Source: Archilochus colubris (Eukaryota > Chordata > Aves > Apodiformes > Trochilidae). From it: DNA of 64,000 nucleotides. The stretch is from positions 65,653,196 through 65,717,195 of the forward strand of contig CM041083.1 of assembly GCA_023079485.1 (NCBI GenBank), written 5' to 3'. A program made the translations under genes and the position numbers. This document shows, one piece after another, positions 24,490 through 36,044 of this stretch (the first letter of the stretch is position 1; every line of letters starts with the position of its first letter). The notes beneath the pieces were generated by a model that worked only from the letters and a program-made list of their open reading frames with translations, was not told the origin of the DNA and searched no databases.

Positions 24490-25230
24490 GTAACATGATG
24501 ACTTTTACATAAACTGCTTGTGAGAAAAGTCTGTCTGTAAAAAGCTGAAAGGGAAGAGTTTACATCTCCTCACACAAGGCTACATTGAATAAGGCCAAAA
24601 CAAATGATTGGGAAAGTCAATGCTGTTGATTTATGACAATTGTGAGTTTTTTCAGTTTAGTCATCTCAAATGGCCAAGCTGCTTTCTCTCAGCTGGAGGG
24701 AATGGTGTTGTGGTTTTATCTATTTTTTGCATTGTCAGGTTAGTCCTTCTTTTTGGTTTAGAGTTGTTGTAGGTAAATTGTAAGGGTGCATTGTGCCTGT
24801 AAAAGCTTAAAAGACAAAACTGAGAATCTTTGTATTTTGTTTGCACCTGAGGTTGCAGCTACACTGAAGTGTCTCTGACATAACCAGAATGCCATAGTGT
24901 TTTTCCAATATGCTTTTTCATTGTGGTTGGTTAAAATGAAAAAGTAAAGGAAGACAAATGTCATTCTAAAATGTTCCCTAAACCATGCAGGAATTCTAAA
25001 AGGTTTTTTCTGAGGTGTTCACATTTTGCATTTGCATGCAGGATATATTTCTTCACATTTGCCCTGTTTTATTTCTTGGGCTTATGTTGTAAGAAAGGAG
25101 AATTGGACTAAAGGTCAAAACAGGCAGAAGAAGATGTCCAAACTCTATGAGTTACAGACAGGTGTAGTCAGGAATTGAGGGACTACAAAAAGCTTCAAAA
25201 GGAGCATAGGTGTTTGTTTTCCAGGTGACT
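24490..25230. other. Unique spacer DNA
   Basis: AT-leaning sequence with no recognisable exon, RNA or repeat before the CR1 fragment at about 25.24 kb. Confidence 0.4.
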
Positions 25231-25234
25231 GCTT

Positions 25235-25435
25235 TGCATGTCCACAGTGGAGAAGCAGATGACCAGGGGTCTGGAGCACCTCTGCTACGAAGATGGGCTG
25301 AGAGAGTTGGGGCTGTTCAGCCTGGAGAAGAGAAGGCTCTGGGGGGGCCTTGGAGAACCTTCCAGTCCATGAAGGGGCTACAGGAAAGCTGGGGAGGGGC
25401 TTTTCACCAGAGAGAGTTGTGACAGGACAAGGGGT
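25235..25435 (+). mobile_element. CR1 3' fragment, sense
   Basis: Contains TCTGGAGCACCTCTGCTACGA, GGCTGTTCAGCCTGGAGAAGA and CAGGAAAGCTGGGGAGGGG, the usual avian CR1 pre-3'UTR blocks. It ends near GTGACAGGACAAGGGGTAATG. Confidence 0.85.
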
Positions 25436-26210
25436 AATGGTTTTAAACTGAAAGGGGGGAGATTTATTTTGGGATTTAGGTTGCATGGACTCTGAAATTG
25501 GAGATACTTTGGTCTGTCGAGTCCAAACTTGGGTATTTGGGGGCACATCAAGTCAAAATTTGGGGATTTTTGGGTTTCCCCAAATCCAAATTTAGGCACG
25601 TTAGGGTGTGTCATGTGTAAATTTGGGGATTTTTCACCAAGAAGTTGGGAGCTCAGCAGAGAACAGACCCCACATGTGCTGTGCCTTTCAAACGCCACCT
25701 TTTATTTGGGGGACTCTGAGCTCTCGGTAGCTCTGCCAGAGCTGCAGTTCCCTCCTCTCTGAGGAGACAAGGAAAGCGGCTCTGGCTCAGCTGCTGCTGC
25801 AGGAGAAGCTTCAGCAGCTCCAGAGACACCCGGGTGACTTCCTGGAGGGGATGGAAGAGGAAGGCAGGAGCTGCTTCTGGCAGGTGGGGACAGCTGGCAT
25901 CCTTGGCAGTCTCCGGTTGCCAATTCAAGAGGCTGGCTCGGAGGAACTTGAGAATCTTCCCACCTCCGCCTTCATCCCTGGCACCTTCAGCCCCACGCTG
26001 CTGCTGTCCCCTGCTGTGGTGACACTGGGGCGGGAGGTTTAACAGAGTGGCCTGAGGGGAGTCCTGGGTGGGGACAGGAGGCTCCGGAGGGCACTGGTTT
26101 GGATTGGGACTGTCCAGTAGAGCCAGGGAGTGTGCATGGGGGACGTGGGGGGCAGCAGCCACAGTGTGGCACTGGTGAAGATGGCAGCAGGAGATTGTCC
26201 CTGAGCCACC
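25436..26210. other. 3' flank of the MROH-like gene
   Basis: 25500-25650 has short repeats of AAATTTGGGGATTTTTGGG type. On the - strand, 25720-25900 reads EVTRVSLELLKLLLQQQLSQ, leucine-rich and possibly an old exon, but I could not place it relative to the MROH stop at 26211. Confidence 0.35.
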
Positions 26211-29200
26211 TCATCGGAGACAGCAGCACAGAGCCCGGAGGGGCAATCCTGATCCTTCCTGCTCCATCTCAGTTCGTAAGATCAGCAAGGTCTGAGCTGC
26301 CAGGGACCGGACTGAGGCATCAGGGTCGTTCTCCAAGCTCTGGAGGGCTGCGACAGAAAGAAACAGAGCAGTAGTGAACCCTCAGTGTCTGCACAGCCCC
26401 TCCCGTGCCAGCCCCATCCCTCTCTTTCCCTGGCCAGGATGAGCAGGTGGGAGCAAGGGAGCAGCTGGAAGCTGCTGCTCAGGAATCCCAGACCTCCTTG
26501 GGCTGGAAGGGACCTTAAAGATCATCCCAAGGCAAGCTCTGCCAGGGCCAGGGCCAGCTCCCAGCAGCCCAGGCTGCTCCAAGCTCAACACTGCCAGGGC
26601 TGGGGCAGCAGGCCCAGCTCTGACCCCACTCACCATTACACGTTTCCTCCAACACTCCCATGTCCGTGTTCCAGCTCAGCCGCTGCGCAGCAGCCCCTGT
26701 GCACAGAGCTCCCATCAGAACTCCCCCACCCAAGCACTTCACAGCCCCCAGCCCGGCGAGGAGGGAAAGGGGGGGTCAGCCAGAAGAGGGTCCCCGGGGG
26801 CTGTTGCTCACCCATGAACCTGACGGTCTCCAATCTGACTCTGGGGTGCTGAGCGTCCCTCAGTTGTGTCTGGCTGGAATACAGGTAGTCTCGGACCCAT
26901 AAATTGTCCTGCTCCAGCTGGGGAGAGCTCAAGGTTAGGGGGAGGAAAATTGGAATGGGAAAAGGGAAAACAGGGAACAATGGGAAGGGCAAGATGAAGG
27001 GCAAGGGGCACTGAGCTCCAGGCTGTGTGTTCCGCTCTGGAGCAGGGCCAGCCAGCAACAGCTGCACACCCACACCCAGGGCACATGGGGCATCCCAAGG
27101 CCCTGGCACCTGGGGCTTGTCCTCACCAGGGTCTCCCCAGTCCTCCATGTCTCCGTGTTCTGGACCTCTCTCAAGAGCTTCCTCCAGCCCAGGAACTTTG
27201 CAGAGGCGAGGAGGGCTTTGCCAGAGGCCTGCAAAGCAGCACAGGGTGGGAGCTGGCACCACAGCTGGGAGAAGGAGACCTCTCATCCCCCTCCTCTGGG
27301 CAAGGCTGCAAAGTGTCCCCAGCTACTGCTGGGAAGAGGCAGCTGGGGACAGAGCCTGAAGGGGGGGGATTCAGTGCCCGAGGCAGGGACCCGGGGCAGC
27401 CACCAGCTCAGCTATCACGCTCTGCCAGCCAGCAGCAGAGAGATGGGCAAGAGCTGCTGAGCTGCTGCCAGGGCTGGGGCAGAGGGAAGGCCAAGCAGGG
27501 GGTCAGTTCTGAAGTCTGTACCTCGGCCACGCTCTCAGTGCTGTCATTCATTCTTAAGAAGAGGGAGATGAGTGTTTTCTTGATTAACACCTTCATCCAT
27601 GTCTCCCTTCTGCTCTTCATAGCCTCCATCACACCTTCAAATAGGCTGATGGAGAGCTCCCGCACCTGGCTGGACTCCTGGGAGGAAGGAAGAAAGACAG
27701 AGGGACTGCAGCAACAGCCTCTCCCTACCCACGGTTCCCGTGGTTCTGAGTGGGGAGATGCTGCGGGGTGGTGGGGCTGGGGGCAGCAGAGGCCTCATCC
27801 TGCCAAGGAGAGGCTGTGCTGGGCTCCAGAGCCCAGAAGCCCTCCCAGCAGAGCCCAGGAGCATGAGGAGGGCAGCAGCCCTGCCCAAGTGCTGCCCGCG
27901 GGGCTGGGCTGGAGGGCAGCTATCCTTGCCCCGGGCCCCTCTGCGGGGTCAGGTCCCACAGCAGCCTTACATCATCAAAGAGCGGTGTGAGCTTTGGCCC
28001 CAGCAGCAGAGCGATGTTCATGACTCTATCTGCTGTCATGGGAGCAGCCATGATCTCTCTGAGGAGGAGCAGGCCCTGCAGAAAGACCTCTCTGCTGCTG
28101 TCCTCCAGTCTCCTCCTGATACCGTGCAGCAGAACACTTTCCTGCCTTAGTGCTTCCTGTGTGAACAGAGAGTTGATTTCTGTGCTGCTGGAGCAGTGGA
28201 GGAGCAGCCTGGCACAAACGCCGTGTGCTGAGCACCAGGCTCCTGCCTGGCTCCCTGGCAGGCGCTGCCGGTATCGCTGCCGCCCCTCCTGCCTGCGGGG
28301 GCCGAGGGAGAGCCGGGGAGGGCAGGACAGCAAAGGCTCTGTGGGCCCTGCTCAGCCACCCCTCTCTCTGCTGACACCCACCTCCTCAGCTGGAGCAGGT
28401 ACAGGGCGGGTGGCAGCCTCTGTAGATCCCTCTTTGATGTCCTCCAGGGCATCTACAAAGCTCTGCTGGCCATCCTCCTCGTCATCACTCGATGACAGAT
28501 CCTGAAATCTGCTGGAAGTAGACTCGAAATCTTAACAAAACAAGGGAGGAGGAGGGTCAGCTGAAGGTGCTGGAATGAGAGACTGAAGAGCCCAACCCGG
28601 CACCCAGCCCCATGCCAGCTCCCGAGGACAGAGCCAGCCTTGGGCTGGGGGACCCAAAGAGGGGACTGGCAGGGATCAGGCCAGGGATGTGCCCACCAAC
28701 CACTGCCATGCAGGAAGACAGCAAAGCAGCCAAAGGAACCTCACTCACCTGTCATCAGGAGCAGAGCCTCCCACCCCTCTGATGGCATAGAGGGGTGGCC
28801 TTCCTCCTCTTCCTCTTCCTCTTCCTCTCCCAGCCAGGCCAGCAGGGGTTGGCTTGGGGGTCTCTGCTTGCTGGGAAAGGAGAAGAGGCCATGGGGGCAG
28901 GATATGGGGAATGGTCTGTCCTCACTCCTGGGGGAGGAGGAGAGGCCATGGGGACAGGGTGTAAGGGTGGCAGTGCTGCTGGCCCCAAGGCTGCACTGCC
29001 TGCAGGGAGAGCCCCTGGGACCAAGAGGGCTGAGTAGTGGCAGGGAGAGGGCTGGGATGGGCTCTGCACGGGGCAGTGAATCTCCAGGGGATGGAGGCTC
29101 CTGGGCAGCCTGTGGAGATTCAGAGCCCTCAGGGGCTGGGTGGAGGCTCCCTCTGGACAAACCAAAGAGGGCTGCCACATTCTCCCGCATTTGCCCCCAG

Positions 29201-29325
29201 GGCATCCAACCAGCCCCAGCCTCAGCCTCAGCCCCAGCCCCGGACCCTGGCTGAGTCCTCTCCTGGGGACCAGGAGAGTTGCTTTGGTCCTCTTGGTCTC
29301 CCTTTGGTGCTTGGAAATCTGACAT
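26211..29325 (-). CDS. Maestro HEAT-like repeat (MROH) family gene, short form
   Basis: Seven - strand exons join in phase: 28749-29325, 28382-28530, 27971-28156, 27522-27677, 27127-27228, 26812-26917 and 26211-26347. They give about 470 codons with every boundary at AG/GT. The start is the ATG at 29323-29325 (MSDFQAPKGDQ); an AG just upstream leaves room for a 5' exon. The first ~190 residues are P/S/E-rich with an acidic run of nine glutamates. HEAT-like helices follow: SVLLHGIRRRLEDSSREVFL, VRELSISLFEGVMEAMKSRR, ASGKALLASAKFLGWRKLL, LETVRFMG and DASVRSLAAQTLLILRTEME. The protein ends ALCCCLR. This helix series is the signature of the MROH genes that are multicopy in songbirds; typical mammalian MROH proteins are much longer, so this is a C-terminal-type short form. 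HEAT arrays are protein-binding scaffolds and no molecular function is established. An antisense CR1 fragment lies in one intron. Confidence 0.8.
26495..26620 (-). mobile_element. Short antisense CR1 fragment in an MROH intron
   Basis: Contains GGGCTGGAAGGGACCTTAAA and GATCATCCCAAGGCAAGC, the antisense CR1 3' signature, between the last two MROH exons. Confidence 0.7.
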
Positions 29326-29507
29326 CACTGCGGGCTCCTAGTCCGCTCTCTGGTAGTCTGATCTCTTCGCTGTCCAACTGGACACTGAGCCAGGGCCTCC
29401 CCGGCACTCGAAAGGAGCCCTGAGATCTGTGGTGTCACAGGTGATGTCACAAAGGGTCCCTCTGTCACCTGGCAGATGGGCCGGGTGTGTCCAGGCAGGT
29501 GCTGGAG

Positions 29508-30005
29508 CATGGAATCATGGAACCATCATGGCTGGAAAGGACCTTCAAGACCACTGGCTCCAAGTGTCAGTCCTACACTCCAGGCACCACCACTGCCCCT
29601 TTGTTGGACACCTCCAGGGATGGAGACTCCACCACCTCCCTGGGCAGCCTGTGCCAATGCTTCACCACCCTTGCAGTGAAGAACGTCCCCATCTGGGGGG
29701 AAACTGAGTGCTGGGGACTCCCAGCCCCAGGGAAAACCTATTTTACAGAGCCCCCCCCCATCACCCTGATTTGGGGAAACCCCTTGCAGATTAGGGACCC
29801 AGAGTTGTGAGGGATCTGTGCCATGATGTGGCTGAGCACAGAGGTGAGACTGACCAGCTTGGAGCTCCCCAGCTCTTCCTTTTTCCCCTTTCTCAAAGCA
29901 GGGGCTACGCCACCTTTTTTCCAGTCAGTGGGAACCTCACCAGACCTCCATGACCTCTCAACTGTGAAGGACAGAGACACAAATGATATCGGTGGGCACT
30001 GAGAC
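29508..30005 (-). mobile_element. Antisense CR1 fragments (3' end and RT part)
   Basis: 29508-29700 is the antisense 3' portion (TGGCTGGAAAGGACCTTCAA, TGGGCAGCCTGTGCCAATG). On the - strand, 29800-29970 reads SWRSGEVPTDWKKG and LGSSKLVSLTS, a reverse-transcriptase piece of the same family. They lie just upstream of the MROH start. Confidence 0.85.
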
Positions 30006-30039
30006 AGTACTGGAAGAGGACAGGAGGGGAGGGGAGTTG

Positions 30040-30305
30040 TCATCTGGAGAGGAAGCTCTTCCCTTGGGGATGAAATTCTTTTCCACTGAGAGAAATCCTT
30101 TTTCTCTGAGTGACATTTGTTTCCTCTGGACTGAAACTCTTTTTCTCTGAGTGGAACTCAACTCCTTCTGGAACACAACTGACTTGTTCTGGAATGGAAT
30201 TGCCTTCTTCTGGAGTGGAATTCCTTTCTTTTGTTGTGGAATTCCTCTCTTGTGGTGTGGAATTCCCTTCTTCTGGACTGAAATCCCTTCCTTTCAAGTG
30301 AGGAG
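30040..30305. repeat. ~24-30-bp minisatellite (GGAATTCC..TTCTTCTGGA)
   Basis: Irregular repeats of a CTTTTTCTCTGAGTGGAA / TCTTCTGGAGTGGAATTCC unit. The purine-rich strand yields a repetitive S/E/R/N peptide, which I treat as non-coding. Confidence 0.85.
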
Positions 30306-31296
30306 AAGAAAGCGGCACAACGTCCAGGAGGGAGGAGGCTGGAGGTCTGAAAGGTGAGCAGCACAGTCAGTCATGTTCAGTTGGAAATTTCTGGGGTGAA
30401 ATGAAGTGAAACCGTGATGGAAAAGAGAGGAGAAAGAGTGGACAGCAAAACCAGGAGCATCAGTGGGACCACTGCTGGTTTAAACTCCAGTTTATTGGGA
30501 TGGGAGAGAGAAGAGGAGAAGCTGATGGATTCCTGTCACCAATGGGTCCCAGACACCAGTAGGTCCCAAAGACCAACTGATGGGGGACTGGAAAGAAAAT
30601 CAAGCTCAAAGACCCTGAACAGCCCCAGAAATGGTCTGGGTGAGAGGGATGGAAAAGATGCAAACTGTAAGGGCAGACAGCCCTTGTTCTCGTGGGTGAC
30701 TTCAACCTGCCGGATCTCTGCTGGGAACTCCACACAGCAGAGAGGAGGCAGTCCAGGAAATTCATAGAGTGTCCAGAGGATAATTTCCTGCTCCAGCTGG
30801 TAAATGAGCCCACCAGGGATGGAGCCCCGCTAGACCTCCTGTTCACAAACAGAGAGGGGCTGGTGGGAGATGTGGTGGTCGGTGGACGTCTGGGACACAG
30901 TGATCACAAAATCATAGAGTTTTCAATCCTCAGGGATGCAAGGAGGGCCGTCAATAAGAACCTCTATGCTGGACTTCCAGAGGGCAGATTTTGGCCTATT
31001 CTGAAGACTGATTCAGAGTGTACCCTGGGAAACAGCCCTTGGAAACAAAGAGGTCCAGGAGGGACGGACGTACTTCAAGAAGCAAGTTTTGAAAGCACAG
31101 GAGCAGCTGTCCCGGTGTGCCGAAAGGTGAGCCGGCGGGGAAGAGACCGGTCTGGCTGAACAGGGAGATCTTGAAAGAAATTAGAGTAAAGAAGAGAGCC
31201 TACCGATTATGGAAAAAAGGGCTAACTACTCAGGAAGAATTTAGAAATAGAGTTAGGTTGTGTAGAAAGAAAACTAGAGAGACAAAGGCACAACTT

Positions 31297-31599
31297 TGTA
31301 GAGAAACAAGATAAACCAGGTGCCTCGAGTTGCCAAAGAGTGGGTGTGAGTCCACCTGTGCCTGGTTAAGGCAGGCCCCCTATTACCAGGGGGCCAATAA
31401 AGGTGGGACACACACCCACAGAAAGCAGCCCACTCCACTCCACTCCACTCCACTCCACTCCACTCCACTCCACTCCACTCCACTCCACTCCACTCCACTC
31501 CACTCCACTCCACTCCACTCCACTCCACTCTTGTGCGAGGCAATGGAGAGACCAGCAGCTCGTCGAGCCTCAGGAGTAAGAAAGGCTCCTCCTGCTACA
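31297..31599. mobile_element. Small solo LTR (TGTAG...CTACA family) inside the CR1
   Basis: Ends TGTAG and CTACA are flanked by the direct repeat CAACTT (31291-31296 and 31600-31605). Removing it restores the CR1 frame from AQL to ELNLATSV. It carries an AATAAAG signal near 31397 and an expanded CCACT array. A sister copy of nearly the same length is at 50139-50442. Confidence 0.92.
31430..31530. repeat. (CCACT)n microsatellite, ~20 units
   Basis: Uninterrupted CCACT pentamers within the small LTR. The sister LTR at 50 kb has only CTCACTCTTCAGTGAGG at the equivalent place, so the array grew in this copy. Confidence 0.95.
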
Positions 31600-32149
31600 C
31601 AACTTGAACTGAATCTCGCCACCTCTGTGTAGGAGAACAAAAAGTCCTTCTACAGATACATCGATAGCAAAAGGAGGGGCAGGGAAAACCTCCATTCTCT
31701 ACTGGACATGGGTGGGAATATAGTTGTCAAAGATGAAGAAAAGGCTGAGGTATTTAACACCTTCTTTGCCTCAGTTTTCAACAGTAAGACAGGTTGTCCT
31801 GGGGACAGATGGCTTCTGGAGCTTGTAGAAAGAAACAAGAATCTGAACAGCCCCCCTGTAATCCAGAAGGAAACAGTCAGTAACCTCCTGAGCTGCTTGG
31901 ATCCCCACAAGTCTATGGGACAGGATGGGATCTACCCAAGGGTGATGAGGGAGCTGGCAGAAGAGCTCGCCAAGCCTCTCTCTATCATCTACCAACAGTC
32001 CTGGCTCACTGGGGACATCCCAGATGATTGGAAGTTGGGGAATGTCACGCCAATCCACAAAAAGGGCCGGAAAGAGGACCCAGGAAACTCCAGGCCCGTC
32101 AGCCTGACCTCAGTGCCTGGCAGGGTCATGGAGCAGCTCATCCTCAGTG

Positions 32150-34660
32150 CAATCACACAGCACCTGCAGGATGGGCAAGGGATCAGACCCAGCCAGCACG
32201 GGGTTAGGAAGGGCAGGTCCTGTCTGACCAACCTGAGCTCCTTTTATCATCAGGTGACCCGACTGGTGGATGAGGGGAAGGCTGTGGATGTGTTCTACCT
32301 GGACTTCAGCAAGGCCTTTGACACCGTCTCCCACAGCATCCTCCTGAAAAAACTGTCAGCCCGCAGCTTGGACAGGAGCACCCTGTGCTGGGTTAGGAAC
32401 TGGCTGGAGGGCCGGGCCCAGAGAGTGGTGCTGAACGGGGCTGCATCCAGTTGGCGGCCGGTCACTAGTGGTGTCCCCCAGGGATCAGTGTTGGGCCCAG
32501 TGCTGTTCAATATCTTCATTGATGATTTAGATGAGGGGATTGAGTCCATCATCAGCAAATTCACAGATGACACCAAGCTGGGGGGAGTGTGGATCAGCTG
32601 GAAGGCAGGAGGGCTCTGCAGAGGGACCTGGACAGACTGGAGAGTTGGGATGATCCCAATGGGATGAGGTTCAACATTCCAAGTGCCGGGTCCTGCACTT
32701 TGGCCACAACAACCCCATGGGGAGCTCCAGGCTGGGCACAGAGTGGCAGAAAGGGACCTGGGAGTCTGGATTGCCAGGAAGCTGAAGAGGAGCCAGCAGT
32801 GTGCCCAGGTGGCCAAGAAGGCCAATGGCATCCTGGGCTGGCTCAGGAACAGCGTGGCCAGCAGGTCCAGGGAAGGGATTCTGCCCCTGTGCTCAGCCCT
32901 GGTGAGGCCACAGCTTGAGTCCTGTGTCCAGTTCTGGGCCCCTCAGTTCAGGAAGGAGATTGAGGTGCTGGAGCAGGTCCAGAGAAGAGCAAGGAGGCTG
33001 TGAAGGGATCCAGCAGAATTCCTGTGAGGAAGGGCTGAGGGAGCTGGGGGTGTTGAGGCTGGAGAAGAGGAGGCTCAGGGGAGACCTCATCACTCTCTAC
33101 AACTCCCTGAAAGGAGGTTGGAGCCAGGGGGGGGTTGGGCTCTTTTCCCAGGCAACTCTCAGCAAGACAAGAGGGCAGGGTCTCAAGTTGTGCCAGGGGA
33201 GGTTTAGGTTGGAGATGAGAAAGAATTTCTTTCTGGAGAGGGTGATCAGGCATTGGAATGGGCTGCCCAGGGAAGGAGTGGATTCTCCGTGTCTGGAGAT
33301 CTTTCCAAAGAGCCTGGATGTGGCACTGAGTGCCATGGGCTGGGAACCACGGGGGGAGCGGATCAAGGGTTGGACTTGATGATCTCTGAGGTCCCTTCCA
33401 ACCCAGCCCATTCTAAGATTCCACGATTCACAGAACTGTAATCAATCAAAGGTAATTCTAGAGTTTTAGAAGCGTGTGAGTGGAGCGGAGACTCCCCAGG
33501 CCCCCAGTGCTGTTTTGCTCACTGCAACTTTTATTTTGAAAAGTATACTTTACTTTGTATACTTAAGTGTCCTGGTTTGGGCCAGGATAAAGGTGATTTT
33601 CTGTCTTGTACTTTTGCTTTTAGCTCAGTCTCTTGTAAGTAGTTGCACTTGCTGAAATTAACAGCAAGTTTCTCAGACAGTGTGTGCTTCTAGGATTGAT
33701 AACACTTGATGTTTATAGTTACTGCTAGAGACTGGTGTGCAGAGCCAAGGACACTGCTCAGCTCTGAGGAAAACATTTTACCATCCAGGAGGATACAGAG
33801 GTCCCACCTGAGCCCTCCTTTGGGGAGGAACAGACAAGATAGATGCCAGAACTGACCAAACAGAGTATTCCATCCCATATACGTCACACTCAGTATAAAT
33901 TTGAGGCATCACGAGGGCCGAGCCAGATCTTTTCCGGATTTCCGGATTTCCTGATTTCCTGCTTCCCTTCCTTCACCCGGCATCCTGAAGGATCCTGTCT
34001 GTTCGTCTGCCTGTGGTCCTGATCCGTGCCAGCCCATATCTGTGTGTTCCTGCCTCCGGTTCCCGACTGCTGCCGACTCCAGGAGTCCAGCCTGGACTTT
34101 CCCAGGGCTGCCCTACAGCCTCGGTGGTGACGTGAGAGTTATTGGGGGGAAGGAGGGAGGAATGTGGTTTCCATTTTCCTGTATATTTATATAGATTTAG
34201 TAATTTTTCCTATTTATCATTACTGTTTCATTAAAGTTGTGTAGTTTAGTTTCCAACCCATAAGTCTCTCTCCCTTATTCTCTCTCCTTTCTTTATCAAG
34301 GAGAGAGAGATTAATAGAGAGCGTCTGTTATTCGGTTTAATCGCCGGGCCAGTGTTAAACCCTGACATTAAGTAAAGTATACTTATACTTTACTTTGCAA
34401 AGTATAAACATTTCAACTTTATTAGTTAATTAAACCATTAACAGAATATTAAGTCTCGCTCATTTTGAACAAACTTTTTACCACTCTTGATTTCCCCGAC
34501 TTCATTGCGTTGTTACAAGGTGATATCAGAGCCCAGCCATCACTTTCCCCTTCTCTGCTGCTTGTGACACCTTTCTGTTCTTCTTGTGCAGGTGTTCACC
34601 TTCCTTTGGTGCCTCGTTAGCCTTGGCAGGGCCTTGTTTTAAGAACAGGACCCCCACTTT
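32150..34660 (+). repeat. Left arm of a large inverted duplication
   Basis: The CR1 3' portion, about 110 bp of unique flank (TTCTAGAGTTTTAGAAGCGT, GGAGACTCCCCAGGCCCCC) and the CTCGCTCATTTTGAACAAAC segment recur as the reverse complement at about 49940-51867. The arms are about 15 kb apart and enclose RCE1 and RBM14. Confidence 0.9.
33568..34367. mobile_element. Solo LTR (TGTCCTGG...CTGACA family), second copy
   Basis: Same family as 22188-23006, with only scattered differences and small indels. It is flanked by the perfect 5-bp repeat TTAAG (33563-33567 and 34368-34372). It interrupts a segment that is uninterrupted in the inverted copy at 50.4-50.6 kb. Confidence 0.93.
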
Positions 34661-34800
34661 TCATTCTCTCTGAGGCAGAAGTTCCTCTCCTCAGGGCCTT
34701 GTGCTGCTCACGCTGCTTTCCGTGGAAAACCCGAGGTCTCAATTGCTTTGTCTGCCCCAGATTCACTTTCTTCTTAGTTTAGTTCTGAATTTCCTGGTTA
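34466..34800 (+). repeat. Segment A, direct copy 1 (matches 51998-52326)
   Basis: Runs from CTTTTTACCACTCTTGATTT to TTCTGAATTTCCTGGTTA, almost unchanged at 51998-52326 in the same orientation. Part of it is also present inverted at about 49945-50138. Confidence 0.9.
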
Positions 34801-34829
34801 GGAACACAAATTCGTTAACATCAGATATC

Positions 34830-35775
34830 AAAGGGGCCGTGAGCGTGGGAGGGGTTTGACTTCTGGCCACGGGCGACCAAACCGAGGAGCTGGTGGCCAC
34901 CCCGAGGAGGAGTGTGAGAATCCAGCTTAAAAACGGCGAAAACGAGGAAAAAAGGGGGGGAAAAGGACCTGGGGGACCTATTGGGGGTTTGGAGGTGACA
35001 AAGGGGGCCTGATCATGGGAGGGGTTTGACTTCTGGCCACGGGCGACCAAGCTGCGGAGTCGGTAGCCACACGGATCCTGTTTGGGATTGTGTGAAACCA
35101 CCTTAAAAAAGCGACAAAAAACCAAAAAGGGCGTGGAAAGGGGAGAACAAGGACCTGGGGCCGTGGAGGTGACAAAGGGGGCGTGATCGTGGGTGGGGTT
35201 TGGGTTATAGCCACGGGCGACCAAGCCGCGGAGTCGGTAGCCACCTGGAGAAGTGGGAGTGTGAGAATCCAGCTTAAAAAAAAAAAAAAGGAAAAAAACC
35301 CAAAAAAATGGGGTGTGGAAGGGGGGAACAAGGACCTGAGGGACCTGTGGGAGGCGTGGCCGTGGCGAGGGGGCGGGGTTAAGATCGTAGCCACGGGCGA
35401 CCAAGCTGAGGAGTCGGTAGCCACGCCGCTCAAGTTTGGAATTGTGCGAATCCACCTTAAAAAACCGGGTGGGGAGGGGGCGCTTGGAGCTGGGGGACTT
35501 GTGGGGGGCGTGGCCATGGCGAGGGGGCGGGGTTAAGATCGTAGCAACAGGCTACCAAGTGGCGGGCTCAGTAGCCACACCGGCCATGGCCAGGATTCCG
35601 AGGAGCCACCTTAAAAAAGGGGCTCGGGAGGGGGGGTCCTGGGAGCTGAGGGCCCCGGGAGGGGCGTGGCCAAGAAAAAAGGGGCGGGGTTAAGCTCAGG
35701 CCGTGGGCGACCAAGCCGTGGAGCCGGTAGCCACAAGCCCCGGGCCCGGGATTGGGCGAATTCACCCTAAAAACC
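34830..35775 (-). repeat. ~172-bp satellite array, left (inverted) block, six monomers
   Basis: Each monomer carries GGCCACGGGCGACCAA, GGTRGCCAC and a TTAAAAA tract. The GGTRGCCAC anchors fall near 34892, 35062, 35236, 35416, 35569 and 35726. The first three match monomer types D, C and B of the right array; the last three are more divergent, shorter and richer in GGGGCGGGG and GGGGCGTGG boxes toward the promoter-like block at 35.83 kb. Confidence 0.88.
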
Positions 35776-35825
35776 GGGGCTGGGGGGGGGCACAAGGACC
35801 CGGGAGACCCCCCAGGGGGCGTGGC

Positions 35826-35945
35826 CTGGCCGGGTCACGTGGGGCAACAAACCGTCGCTTAGCAACGAGCGGGTGGTTCTTGGGGGGGAGTGGTCTCCCC
35901 ATTGGCCAATAGGAAGCGGCACAGCGCCCCCCAGCGGATGGGAGG
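35826..35945. promoter_or_regulatory. Orphan CpG-type promoter-like block
   Basis: Packs a USF-type E-box (GGTCACGTGG, about 35834), an RFX X-box-like GTCGCTTAGCAAC (about 35855) and a palindromic NF-Y pair ATTGGCCAAT (35901-35910) into about 80 bp. I cannot assign it to any gene: the satellite array lies on one side and a minisatellite on the other. Confidence 0.5.
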
Positions 35946-36044
35946 AGCTCGGGCATTGCCTGAGCCCGGCGTCCCAGTTCAGCCCAGTAGAGACCAGTCC
36001 GGGAGCCCAGCGGGACCCAGGCCTCCAGCACACGCCCTCCCAGT

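Larger units (their letters stand above)
30660..33428 (+). mobile_element. Long but broken CR1 LINE (endonuclease and RT)
   Basis: The 5' part (30692-30960) encodes an endonuclease tail: MGDFNLPDLCWELHTAERR and GHSDHKIIEFSIL. After a frame break near 31070 comes VKKRAYRLWKKGL. The RT part (31708-32590) contains [37 protein letters not shown] and FTDDTKLGG, where CR1 active sites normally read F/YADD. Frames break again after 32590. The 3' end carries GGTTGGACTTGATGATCTC and stops at CCACGATTC (33428). A 303-bp solo LTR interrupts it at 31297-31599. It is 5'-truncated and not coding-competent. Confidence 0.92.

Noticed and set aside
28158..28292. Extra MROH exon with an acceptor-like CCCCGCAG
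   Set aside because: No donor at its 3' side, and skipping it keeps the flanking exons in phase, so it was left as intron.
31708..32667. Possible intact reverse-transcriptase gene
   Set aside because: The frame is open only for part of ORF2 of a CR1 that has further frame breaks on both sides and an LTR insertion; not a host gene.
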